Part shown: piece after piece, positions 6,583-15,388 of the stretch
Position numbering within the stretch: the stretch's first letter is position 1
Layout: each line of letters starts with the position of its first letter
Assembly (NCBI RefSeq): GCF_043555835.1
Contig: NZ_JBIGHV010000015.1
Coordinates: forward strand, 1-64,000
DNA length: 64,000 nt
DNA from: Pelomonas parva
Lineage (GTDB): Bacteria > Pseudomonadota > Gammaproteobacteria > Burkholderiales > Burkholderiaceae_C
Direction of reading: 5' to 3'
Made by a program: the position numbers and the translations under genes
The notes under the pieces: model-generated
The model's database searches: none
What the model was told of the DNA's origin: nothing
What the model saw: only the letters and a program-made list of their open reading frames with translations

Positions 6583-8748
6583 TCAGCGCCGTTCGGTTGC
6601 CAGGCAGCACTTCTTGTACTTCCTGCCACTCCCACAGGTGCATGGCGAATTGCGCCCCACCTTGAGTTTCCTCGCATCACTTGCAAACTTGTGCAGGGCA
6701 GTACGCCAGCCCTTGCCATCCCCCAGCCGCGAGGTCAACTCGTCCATGTCGTCGGACTTCTCCCAGGGTAACTCGTTGGCAATTGCGGCATGAATCTGGC
6801 CGTCGGCGCCGATGGACACACCGAACCAGCTGTTGGACCGCGTAGTGTACTTTCGCACCTCGCAGTGTGTCTGCAGCTGAGCTACCGCCTCGGCATCGTG
6901 CACTGCATTGAAGTGCAGTGTTACCCCAGCCTGCCCCTCGCCGAAATGGAAAGTGACGTCGTGACGTTTCCCATCTGCGCGCCCCCTCCTCACCAAGGCC
7001 TCGTACGCCTGATTAAACCCTCTAACTGAGTCTTCGCCCAAGGATAGGAGCAACAAGCAAAACTCAATAGCATGAGGTATCGCCTGCTCCTCAAGCTGCG
7101 CTACAACAGACTCGAAGTGAGTGCCCTTGAACTTCGTCAGCATTCCACGTGGTTCGCGCTCACCGGCGTGACTGTCGCGCCGAACAAGCATCGCTGCGTC
7201 CATGTCCGCCGTGAACGAGTCGTCCAAAAGCGCCAGATTGAAGTCACCTTGCGGCCCCATGTTCGTCCGCAGGTGAATGGCCAGCGACGTGTGTTCATGA
7301 TTCACCAGAATCTTCTCGCCGATACCCACGCGCATCCGCAAGTAGTGCAAGAGTCGGAGCGGGCTGAACAGGAACTCAGTGAGCACATCAAGCAGAAAGA
7401 CGTCCATCACAAGCGGCGGATGGATAACGTCGGTGCTCCGATGCTTCAGATACTGCCGAGCCTGATGGGCAAGAGCGGGGTAATGCTCCGCCACCAAGCT
7501 CAGCGTAAACACCTCCCTGATGGACGCGGGAGCGGCAATCTCACGTCCGCTGGCGTCCTCGAGACGGCAGCCCCCTGAAACCAAGAAACTTGCGCAGTCC
7601 CACCCTTGGTCACAGGCGTCCTGGATGGCTGCCCCGAAGTCCTTCTGTAGCTGGCCATCATTTCCTTTGCGTGCTTCAAGCGTCAGCTTCTTTGCCTTGG
7701 CCTGAACCACGATGACGCGGTCTCCGAACACGACCAGGACGTCGGCCTCTCCAACGACCTGCTTGCCTTTGAGGAAGTTCACATTGGTGTGGACGTTCCT
7801 CCGGCCAAAGACCAAAGCAAAGCGGCGAGCAGCGAAGTTCTCGGTGAACGCCCCACGGTGCGCGTTGGCCGTTGGCCTATAGGCCTTGTCGGCATGCATC
7901 CAGTAAAAGGGCGACTCGTAGACCGCCTCGTAGAACGCTCCGACATCGAACAGCAGCACGCTGCCGGTGCCTGTCGGAATCAGAGGCGTCGCGGAAACCT
8001 GGTTGAAGTCACCGACGTGCTGGAACCCCTCATTCCTGCCCAGCAAGGTGAAGGCCCGGAAGAATGCCTGAACGACATCCAGAGCCACCCCACTCTGATG
8101 GGAAACATCCTCGGCTCGGAACTCGAACATGGGCAGCCAACTGTCAGGCTGCCTACCCGAGTCCACTGCGGCGTTGAAGAGCTCCTGCCCCTTGGCGCTC
8201 GTCGCATCGCACATGCTCCGCGCGATTTCTCTCGCCTGATAGGCGGTGAAGCCTTTGTTGGCCACAAGCCAGTTGTCATCCGAACCGTACTTGTCCAGGA
8301 GCAGGTCTCGGTACTGGAAGGTATACGCACCCTCAGTAGCGTAGAAAATTGCCTCGCGCATCTGAGCACCGTCGGCAAACTCGTCGAGCGTTCCTTCCTC
8401 CACGGCCTTCGTCATCGCGGATGCGGCCGGCGCCCACATGGCCTCATGGAATTCCTTGAGCAGCGAATCGGTCTGAGACACGTATCTGGTCAGGTCCGCC
8501 GCCGTCGGAACCGTGAGGTCCAAAGCGCTACGGCACATCAGTCCGAGCACCGTCGTCACCTCAGTCCGCAGCAGGCGCTCGGGCTGGTGAAACTTCTGCA
8601 TGTCGTCTGCCTTCAGCTCGTCCTGATAGACGATGAGGCTGTCACGCACACAGATGGCCGCTACCGCATGCACGTATCCCGGCGATGCGGTCAGCGCTAG
8701 CAACTCTGCGATGACCTCTTGCTCACTTCGAATCGCTCTTGGCTTCAT
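6583..8748 (-). CDS. Nuclease-like protein with C-terminal SEC-C zinc motif
   Basis: This is a 721-residue protein. Residues 331-355 contain VGEADVLVVFGDRVIVVQAK, a restriction-endonuclease-like core of the NERD type with D336 and Q349-x-K351. The C-terminus (699-716) is a complete SEC-C motif, GRNSPCTCGSGRKYKKCC, the zinc-binding tail first known from SecA and common in nucleic-acid-acting proteins. The rest is helical and unassigned. Nuclease plus SEC-C proteins occur in defence islands. The gene is convergent with the five-gene operon and divergent from the STAND gene, so it is likely a stand-alone cargo gene. Whether it acts alone is unknown. Confidence 0.75.
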   Translation of the reverse strand: MKPRAIRSEQEVIAELLALTASPGYVHAVAAICVRDSLIVYQDELKADDMQKFHQPERLLRTEVTTVLGLMCRSALDLTVPTAADLTRYVSQTDSLLKEFHEAMWAPAASAMTKAVEEGTLDEFADGAQMREAIFYATEGAYTFQYRDLLLDKYGSDDNWLVANKGFTAYQAREIARSMCDATSAKGQELFNAAVDSGRQPDSWLPMFEFRAEDVSHQSGVALDVVQAFFRAFTLLGRNEGFQHVGDFNQVSATPLIPTGTGSVLLFDVGAFYEAVYESPFYWMHADKAYRPTANAHRGAFTENFAARRFALVFGRRNVHTNVNFLKGKQVVGEADVLVVFGDRVIVVQAKAKKLTLEARKGNDGQLQKDFGAAIQDACDQGWDCASFLVSGGCRLEDASGREIAAPASIREVFTLSLVAEHYPALAHQARQYLKHRSTDVIHPPLVMDVFLLDVLTEFLFSPLRLLHYLRMRVGIGEKILVNHEHTSLAIHLRTNMGPQGDFNLALLDDSFTADMDAAMLVRRDSHAGEREPRGMLTKFKGTHFESVVAQLEEQAIPHAIEFCLLLLSLGEDSVRGFNQAYEALVRRGRADGKRHDVTFHFGEGQAGVTLHFNAVHDAEAVAQLQTHCEVRKYTTRSNSWFGVSIGADGQIHAAIANELPWEKSDDMDELTSRLGDGKGWRTALHKFASDARKLKVGRNSPCTCGSGRKYKKCCLATERR

Positions 8749-9036
8749 GGGATGAAGGTTCTAGGCAGGCCCAGACTGCCGAAGGTGGTTCGAAGACGCC
8801 CGATAGCGCCCCGTGTGATTCGACCTGAGCGATGGAACGATACATCCACAGGCAGGCCCCGACTCGCCCAGGGCGTCCGCGTCAGCACTGCCGCAGCAGC
8901 ACCTCAGACGTCGTGAGAAACCAGGGCTGGCTAACATCTAATTAGTGCGGCGCTAAGCGAAACTTGCGGTTGAACCAGGTCAGGAACGAGCACAGCTCCA
9001 GCACCACGATATCAAGAACCTTAGAGGGGATAGTGC

Positions 9037-12000
9037 ATGACGACGCTCGACTTCGCCAGAATCAGAAGCGCTCCGAAGAGTCGCAACGACAGCTTTGAGG
9101 CGCTTGCGGTTCAACTTTTCCGGAGCAGTTGCTCAGCGCCCGAAGGTTCCACGTTTGTCAGCCTTCGTGGCGATGGCGGCGATGGCGGTGTCGAGGCCTA
9201 CTTCCGCACGCCGGCGGGCGATGTGCTGGGCGTGCAGGCGAAGTACTTCTTCAAGCTGGACGCGGCTGAGCTCGACCAGATTGATGGCTCGCTTAAAACG
9301 GCCCTCGTCAACCATCCCACGTTGTCGAAGTACTGGGTTTACATCCCGTTCGACCTGACCGGCCGCACAGGAGGCGGGAAGCGCGGCGTCAGCCAGGCTG
9401 AGCGCTTCGAAGTGTGGAAGAAAGATGTCGAGACCCAAGCCAAAAAGCGCGGCGCGCCGCTGACCGTAACCCTGTGCACGGCAGCGGTCATCCGCACCCA
9501 ACTGCTGGACCTCGACCCTCACGGCGGGCGACGGAGGTATTGGTTCGACGATTCCATCCTTACCGAAGCCCGCATCAAGCGGTCCATCGATGAGGCCGTG
9601 GCGTTCGCGGGGCCTAGATACACCGGCGCGTTGGACGTGGCCACCGATGCGCACGACGGGCTGGACTTCTTCGGGGGAACGGGCGACTTTGCGGCATGGC
9701 GCGAGGAATCGCTCCTGCCTGTCATGTCATCGATTCAGAGCCTGCGCGGCTGGGGTGATGACGCCCTGGACATCCTTGGCGAGAAGGACGCCGCGTCTGC
9801 CAGGGAGCTGATTAAGCGATTGCTCACGGCTGCTGGCGGAATCTCGGACGTCGCTACAGCGGCGGCAGCCGTTGCGGCGCTCAACGAAGCCCTGACAGAG
9901 CTGCTTCCGCTGTTTGCCAGGGCCCGTGAGGCCCAAGAGATGGCCTTCTACGATGAGCATGGTCGAGAAAGGGACACGCCATCCTTCCGCCAGTTCCATG
10001 CTGAATACATGTGCAATTTCCCGGCCGGCGATATGGACGCCGCACGAGACTGGGAAAGGGCTGCGCGTCGTCTCGAGTCAGTGCTGGCGTCCGGCGAGAT
10101 TGGCGCAGCGCTGACGAACTCGCTGCTGCTGGTCGGGCCAGCCGGCATCGGGAAGACACACGCCATCGTCAGCGCCGCGATTCGCAGGCTGGCGGTGGGC
10201 GGCTTCTCGCTGGTGGTGTTCGGGGACGACTTCGGAAAAGCCGAGCCTTGGGAGGTCCTTCGCACGAAGCTGGGCTTTAGCGCAAGCGTCGACCAGGAGG
10301 CGCTGTTCGAGTGCTTGCAGGCCTGCGCCGACCACTCGGAACTTCCGTTTGTCATCTACATCGACGCGCTCAACGAAAGTCCGCGTGACGCGCGATGGAG
10401 GAAGAAGCTTCCGGAGCTCCTGGTTCAGTGCAAGCCGTATCCGGGCATCCGCGTGTGCGTGTCCACGCGCGACACGTACCGAGACTTGGTCGTCGACTCA
10501 CGCTTTCCCGGCTTCGCCTTCGAGCATGCCGGCTTTGCCGGGCAGGAATTTGAGGCCGTCCAGGCGTTCGCCGCGCACTACGGCTTGGATGCTGAAATCA
10601 CGCCGCTCTTTAGCCCCGAGCTGAGCAACCCGCTTTTTCTGCACCTCGCGTGCAGAACGCTGAAGGACGAGGGCCGCAACTCTCTGGACGTCTCGCTGCC
10701 CGGCTTCACGGCGTTGTTCGAGGGTCATCTCAAGCACTGCGACGGCCTGGTGCGCGAGCGCCTGGGCTACGCCAATCCACGTAACTTGGTTCGCGCCGCC
10801 ATGCTGCGGTTGGCGGACACCCTTACGCAAAACCTCCCGCAGATGCGTACGTGGGAGGCGTGCACCGCTGCGTTGCAGGGCCTGACCGGCACCGACGTCT
10901 CGGCGGAAGACCTGCTGAAGGAGTTGGAGCACGAAGGGCTGCTCATCCTCTCGGGAGGCCAGGATGACTCTTGGCTCGTTCGGATGGGCTATCAGCGGTA
11001 CGGTGACGTGCTCCGCGCGACCAGCCTGGTCGAAGGTGCCATGACCCCGTCTGGTTTTGACGTGGCCAAGCTGGCGCTTGCGCTGACGTCGGTGGACAAG
11101 GATGAGAAGGGTCTGCTTGAGGCACTTGCTGCCGTGCTGCCGGAGAAGACGGGAGTCGAAATCACGGCGAGCGAGTTGGGCCTAGACCCCGCGCTTGCGC
11201 ACGAGCTTTTCATCAACGCGCTCACATGGCGTTCACGGGCCAGCGTGACGAGGGACGTCGAGGACCACGTGATGGCCGCGCTCTACACACCCGGCCTGTG
11301 GCTGCACGTCTACGAGGTGTTCTTCCGCTTGAGCCTGGTGCCCGACCATCGCATGAACGCGGCGCACTGGCTCCATCTGTTCTTGAACCGCACGGCGCTC
11401 GTGAATCGGGACGCCTACCTCTCGCATGCGGTCGCAACGTCGTTCGAGGACCACGGTGCGGTGTGGTCGCTCATCAACGCGACGTTGAAGGCGGACATCA
11501 AGAGGTGGCCGTCTGAGAGCCGCAGGCTTGCTGCGTTGACGCTTGCCTGGCTGGGTTCTGCATCGGACCGTCGCGTAAGGGACCAGTCATCGAAGGCACT
11601 CGCGCGAGTCATCGCGACCGAGCCGATGCTGGGAAGGGAGTTGGCCCGCGAGTTTGAGGATTGCGATGACGACTACATCTTGGAGTCCATCGCACTCGCC
11701 GTGTACAGCGCGTGCCTGCTGACGCCGGAGCGCAGCGCGGAGTTCGTGCCGGCCCTCGAGGGGCTTCTGATGACTACTTCCAGCACGCCGAATGTGTTGG
11801 TGCGGGACTCGATGCGATTGCTGGCCGAGCTGGTGGCAGATACCCCCATCCCGGCGGGTGTCGCCAAGCTGCTGAAAACCTACCCCGCGAAGGCAAAGGC
11901 CCCGACAAAGTGGCCGACGCTTGCGGATGCAAAACCGCTTTTGGACTTGGACAAGCTCCCGCTGAACATGAAGCTATGGGGTGAGTCGTTGGGTCCTGAC

Positions 12001-13194
12001 TTCTGGCGCTACCAGGTGGAGTCGACAGTTGACGATTTCGAGCTCGAGAAGGCGGGCATCACTTACGAGAACATCGCCTGCTGGCTGATGGTAGAGACAC
12101 TGCGGCTTGGCTACCCGGGCCATAAGCAGTGCGCGCTTGAGGCGGACGGCCACGTACAGGGCCGGTATGGGGGCGGTCGAGCTCGCGAGGGATACGGCGA
12201 ACGTCTCGGGAAGAAGTACTACTGGATGCTGTTGCACCGTCTTGTGGGAGTCCTTGCCGACAACGTCGAACCCAAGCAAGACTCGTGGTCCGATTCGAAG
12301 CCAGGACCACAACATCTCTGGTCGGTCGACCTGCGCAAGGCCGACATCACCGACGTACGCGACATAGCGCCGGCTCGCGTGTACCCGGACCAGCTTCTGC
12401 AAGGACCGCAGTACCCCTTTCCGGACAAGGCCACCGCCGACATCAAGAAGTGGGTGCGGCACGATGATTTCACGCCGCATGGCGCCTGCATTGTTCGCAC
12501 CTCCAACGACGGGGAGGAGTGGGTGGCTCTGTCCATCAGCGCGCGCGATAGCGACTCCCCTCCGAGTAGCGAGGAGTGGCGCAACTCGCACCTCGGTGTA
12601 GAGCTGCGCTACACGAGCATGCTTGTTGATGAAGGGGTGCCCATGTCCGCTCGAATCGGCGGCGACCGAGATGTGTTCGATGGCCGTGGAGCGAGCTGCT
12701 ACCGAGGCTACTTCGGCGAGTACCCCAACGGCAAGGTTTTCGACCAGCTGATGGAGCACGGGAGCTTTAGCAAGGGGCAGCAGCAGATGCGCTTTACAGA
12801 GGTCTCGCTGATGCGCGGCGCCGAGTGGGAGTACGACTTCTCTTGGACGGGAAAGGAGCGTGCCGAGGGCATCCGCGTGCCGTGCCAGGATTTGGTGAGC
12901 CGCCTTGGGCTGCGATGGGACAGGCAGCGGGGCTGGGCCGACGCGCGGGGAAACTTGGTTGCCTTTGAGGCTGCCACAAAGAGGCGGGATGCGCTGTTCA
13001 TCAGGCGGTCCAGTCTGAACCAGTACCTGCGGGACACCGGCCAGATGCTGGTTTATCGCCGGTTCGCGCGGCGAGGTCTGTTCGACATGCGCGGCCGCAG
13101 CGGGTCTGAGATAGACATGTTTTCCTGGATGAAGTACCGACCAGACGATGAGCCGGTCGTGTTCAAGACATCCGAGCGCCCATTCAACTGCTGA
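9037..13194 (+). CDS. Nuclease-STAND NTPase, Avs-like antiphage protein
   Basis: This 1385-residue protein has three parts. Residues 15-150 form a Mrr/Cap4-like PD-(D/E)XK nuclease, with E21, D49 in GDGGDGGVEAYF and Q67-x-K69 in GVQAKYF. Residues about 355-650 are a STAND/NACHT ATPase with Walker A LLVGPAGIGKTH (near 367) and Walker B LPFVIYIDALNES (near 440). A long helical C-terminus carries GERLGKKYYWMLLHRLV (near 1050), a segment I associate with large STAND proteins. Avs proteins of this plan bind a phage protein through the C-terminus, oligomerise and cleave DNA. No partner gene is attached. GAGGGGA lies just before the ATG. Assignment to a numbered Avs type would need a search. Confidence 0.8.
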   Translation: MTTLDFARIRSAPKSRNDSFEALAVQLFRSSCSAPEGSTFVSLRGDGGDGGVEAYFRTPAGDVLGVQAKYFFKLDAAELDQIDGSLKTALVNHPTLSKYWVYIPFDLTGRTGGGKRGVSQAERFEVWKKDVETQAKKRGAPLTVTLCTAAVIRTQLLDLDPHGGRRRYWFDDSILTEARIKRSIDEAVAFAGPRYTGALDVATDAHDGLDFFGGTGDFAAWREESLLPVMSSIQSLRGWGDDALDILGEKDAASARELIKRLLTAAGGISDVATAAAAVAALNEALTELLPLFARAREAQEMAFYDEHGRERDTPSFRQFHAEYMCNFPAGDMDAARDWERAARRLESVLASGEIGAALTNSLLLVGPAGIGKTHAIVSAAIRRLAVGGFSLVVFGDDFGKAEPWEVLRTKLGFSASVDQEALFECLQACADHSELPFVIYIDALNESPRDARWRKKLPELLVQCKPYPGIRVCVSTRDTYRDLVVDSRFPGFAFEHAGFAGQEFEAVQAFAAHYGLDAEITPLFSPELSNPLFLHLACRTLKDEGRNSLDVSLPGFTALFEGHLKHCDGLVRERLGYANPRNLVRAAMLRLADTLTQNLPQMRTWEACTAALQGLTGTDVSAEDLLKELEHEGLLILSGGQDDSWLVRMGYQRYGDVLRATSLVEGAMTPSGFDVAKLALALTSVDKDEKGLLEALAAVLPEKTGVEITASELGLDPALAHELFINALTWRSRASVTRDVEDHVMAALYTPGLWLHVYEVFFRLSLVPDHRMNAAHWLHLFLNRTALVNRDAYLSHAVATSFEDHGAVWSLINATLKADIKRWPSESRRLAALTLAWLGSASDRRVRDQSSKALARVIATEPMLGRELAREFEDCDDDYILESIALAVYSACLLTPERSAEFVPALEGLLMTTSSTPNVLVRDSMRLLAELVADTPIPAGVAKLLKTYPAKAKAPTKWPTLADAKPLLDLDKLPLNMKLWGESLGPDFWRYQVESTVDDFELEKAGITYENIACWLMVETLRLGYPGHKQCALEADGHVQGRYGGGRAREGYGERLGKKYYWMLLHRLVGVLADNVEPKQDSWSDSKPGPQHLWSVDLRKADITDVRDIAPARVYPDQLLQGPQYPFPDKATADIKKWVRHDDFTPHGACIVRTSNDGEEWVALSISARDSDSPPSSEEWRNSHLGVELRYTSMLVDEGVPMSARIGGDRDVFDGRGASCYRGYFGEYPNGKVFDQLMEHGSFSKGQQQMRFTEVSLMRGAEWEYDFSWTGKERAEGIRVPCQDLVSRLGLRWDRQRGWADARGNLVAFEAATKRRDALFIRRSSLNQYLRDTGQMLVYRRFARRGLFDMRGRSGSEIDMFSWMKYRPDDEPVVFKTSERPFNC

Positions 13195-13332
13195 ATTACG
13201 AAGTACCTGGAGCCATGAGTTGCACTTCACCTGTATTCTCATCGGGGCTTCTCGCTTGGGCCCCGAGTCGCATACCACTAGCGCACCTCTGATTCCTGCT
13301 ATTTCCCCGCAAAGCGAGAGCATTGAGACTGC

Positions 13333-13366
13333 TCATTAGACACGGTTAGACAGATTTTTCTAATGA
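13333..13366. repeat. Inverted repeat between convergent genes
   Basis: TCATTAGA at 13333-13340 is the exact complement of TCTAATGA at 13359-13366, with an 18-base AT-rich spacer that holds another TTAGA copy and ATTTTTC. It could be a bidirectional terminator between the STAND gene and the HAD gene, or a protein-binding or recombination site. The rest of the 230-base gap shows no gene. Confidence 0.4.
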
Positions 13367-13425
13367 ACGGTCGCACGAAGGCGCGCGGTTCGAACGAAAA
13401 ACCGGTGCCGATGGAGCCAATCCCA

Positions 13426-13866
13426 TTAAACAGGTTCTACCCCGCCCGAACATGCGAGCCATCGCATCAAGGCAGACAGCACGCCCGGCGTAGTCAGCCC
13501 TAAAGCAGATTCACACACCAAAAGCTCGTCCGGAGCCGGGTGACCGAACTCGTCGGGCTCATCGTCGAGAATTCGATACGAGGCAACGGCAGGATTCATC
13601 TGCAAGAACCACCTGATTGCCTCCCAACGAGGCCCCCTTGGGGCGATAGCAATCGGTTGGCCACCAAGGCAGCCTGCAAGCAGTTTTCGAATCTCGTCCG
13701 ACGAATACTGATACCGCCAAGTCGAATGCACCACGACCAAAACGTCTGGGTACGCGGAAAGCGCATCGGCCAAAAGCGGCAGCCAGACCAGCATGGGCCC
13801 GGTGTCCTCCAAGCCGTTTCCCGCACGATGAAGGACGCCGTCGAAGTCCAGAAAGAGTGCACGCAT
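13426..13866 (-). CDS. HAD-domain protein (HAD-SAK type)
   Basis: The protein is about 146 residues if it starts at MRALFLDFDGVLH, which carries the HAD motif I DxDG. VLVVVHSTWR (motif II Ser/Thr) and YRILDDEPDEFG (acidic motif IV) follow in order. This small variety resembles the HAD domains of the 'Swiss Army Knife' RNA-repair group, seen as free-standing genes in islands. Phosphatase activity on nucleic-acid ends or small phosphates is possible. The frame is open to an ATG at 13905 and a GTG at 13908, so the N-terminus is uncertain; no start has a good ribosome binding site. A scrap of a relative lies at 269-376. Confidence 0.7.
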   Translation of the reverse strand: MRALFLDFDGVLHRAGNGLEDTGPMLVWLPLLADALSAYPDVLVVVHSTWRYQYSSDEIRKLLAGCLGGQPIAIAPRGPRWEAIRWFLQMNPAVASYRILDDEPDEFGHPAPDELLVCESALGLTTPGVLSALMRWLACSGGVEPV

Positions 13867-13908
13867 CTCGTTGATGAATCCGCTATCGCTTAGTTCTCCC
13901 GCCATCAC

Positions 13909-14652
13909 AAGTCGCGCCGTGGAACAGCCTTCGCTTCGAAAATGACGCTGCGCGCTGAAGCTAACACGCCACAGCGATTCTGAAAACTGCGTGACGCCAA
14001 CCGCAGAGATTCTCTGACGCTCCTCGTGAGCTGCCGAGTGCCGCGACTGGAAGCAATCGTTTCCCTTAACGATTTAAGGGAAATGATTGTTGGCACGAAC
14101 GCGCCTTTCGCTGGGACTTAGTTCGACCGGCGATGCGCGGTGCGGTCTCTAAGCTGTGGATGTTTTGCGCGTCGTGCGTTGTGATGACCCCGTTAGGCCG
14201 ACGACGATGATGAGAAGTGGTCAGCAGACGTGGAAGCTGAGCCCTCGCGCTCGGGCAGATTCGCTCCGGTCTTGGTGCGCATCCCTCAGCCCGAATTTGG
14301 GCCGCCTACCCACCCCGCATCAACGCAACTTCCCCGACAACATGGCCGGTCAGCTTTGTCCCCGCGCTCCTGAGGTGGACAGGACTCTAGCGCCGGCTGT
14401 TCAGCGGCTCCCGAACGCCAGGCTAGACCAGGCAGCCAGTATTCGTTGAGAGATGGGGGATGCTCTGTCCCGGCCTCGCACTTGCTCACTTTGGCGAGCG
14501 CCTCTCCGGCGCCGGTGCGGCGAGTCACGTGCGATATCAGCGCCAGGTCATGCGCTTCGAAGAACGGCGGCGAGACTTCTTCGTTCCGCCGGTTGTGAGC
14601 CGCGAGGGGCTGAAGATGAGCGACCTTAAGCGTGCGCCCACGCTCGCCAAGC
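13909..14652. other. About 740 bases without a convincing gene
   Basis: Apart from the strong hairpin at 14054-14089 I see no gene here. Short open frames exist on both strands (for example 14286-14753 minus and 14460-14696 plus), but none has a recognisable motif, a good start site or support from neighbours. It may be decayed sequence or the promoter side of the HAD gene together with the region downstream of the H-NS-like gene. Confidence 0.4.
14054..14089. repeat. Strong hairpin / long palindrome
   Basis: The left arm CAATCGTTTCCCTTAA (14054-14069) and right arm TTAAGGGAAATGATTG (14074-14089) pair over 16 positions with one G-T mismatch around a CGAT loop. No poly-T follows. The symmetry would suit a dimeric DNA-binding protein or an RNA hairpin. 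It lies alone in a gene-free stretch between the HAD and H-NS-like genes. Confidence 0.55.
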
Positions 14653-15249
14653 TCACGAAGCGGAGGCTTCAGCCGGTCCCGATGCCTGTCCACTGACCGC
14701 GGACTTTGCAACCCGTGGTTTCTTGAACTGTTTCGCGGAGGCTTTTTTCGCAACAGTTCTAGCGGGCGCGGCGTCCTTGGCGGCCTTCTTTGCGGCCGGA
14801 GTCTTCGCCGCGACTTGCTTTCGTGACGCCCTCTTCGAGGGCCGAGCCGATGGAGCAGCGGCGGTCTTCGCTTCAGTTGAAGCGGCCGACATACCGGGCT
14901 TGGTCGCCTTCTTGCCCTTCAACAGAAAGTCCTCCAAGGACGCGCCGGCCTCCAGTGCTTTGCGCAGCCAAGTCGGACGCTTTCCAAAACCACCCCAAGT
15001 TTGGCCCGTTCCGTCGCCGTACTTTGCTGCCCGAGCGACGCCGCTGGACTTTGCAGCCGCCTTCACCCGAAGGCCGCCACCGCGCTGCGCGGCGGGAACG
15101 CCAGCAGACGCTCCAAAAAGGTCTTCCGCTGTAAGTCCGTGAGAAGCAATCTCTTTGCGCAGCCTCTGGACGATGCCAGTCTTCAACTTCTCCGCTTGCT
15201 TTTGAAGAAGTTCAATTTGGTTGTGGATACGAGAAAGAGAGGCTGCCAT
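14653..15249 (-). CDS. H-NS-like nucleoid protein with histone H1-like tail
   Basis: The 198-residue protein begins with a helical oligomerisation segment (residues 5-40, IELLQKQAEKLK). Its C-terminal H-NS DNA-binding domain (77-108) includes GQTWGGFGKRPTWL and a short AEDLFG-linked region. After that comes a Lys/Ala/Pro-rich tail (about 115-190, with AAKKAAKDAA and VAKKASAKQ) like histone H1-type bacterial proteins. The start at 15249 has GGAG upstream; the frame stays open further upstream but without coding character. H-NS proteins silence AT-rich foreign DNA. As a neighbour of the tniQ-tnsC-tnsB-tnsA module, it may restrain transposition or cargo expression, or help transfer fitness; this is inference. 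Confidence 0.8.
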   Translation of the reverse strand: MAASLSRIHNQIELLQKQAEKLKTGIVQRLRKEIASHGLTAEDLFGASAGVPAAQRGGGLRVKAAAKSSGVARAAKYGDGTGQTWGGFGKRPTWLRKALEAGASLEDFLLKGKKATKPGMSAASTEAKTAAAPSARPSKRASRKQVAAKTPAAKKAAKDAAPARTVAKKASAKQFKKPRVAKSAVSGQASGPAEASAS

Positions 15250-15388
15250 CTGTGCGAACTCCGTCGAGGAAGTCCGCCCACTATATACAACGGATGACGG
15301 TGGCACTGAACCACCGGAGCGACAGGTATCTTGGGCACTGACCTCTCCAGCCGCCACGTGAAGCGAGGTCAACACAAGGCGCAGCCGT

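Noticed and set aside
8930..8985. attC-like integron site (GCTAAC ... GTTGAAC) before the STAND gene
   Set aside because: Only one core site fits the consensus, the arms do not pair properly and no integrase gene is visible.
13909..14652. Small genes between the HAD and H-NS-like genes
   Set aside because: Several short frames exist, but none has a ribosome binding site, motif or coding bias.
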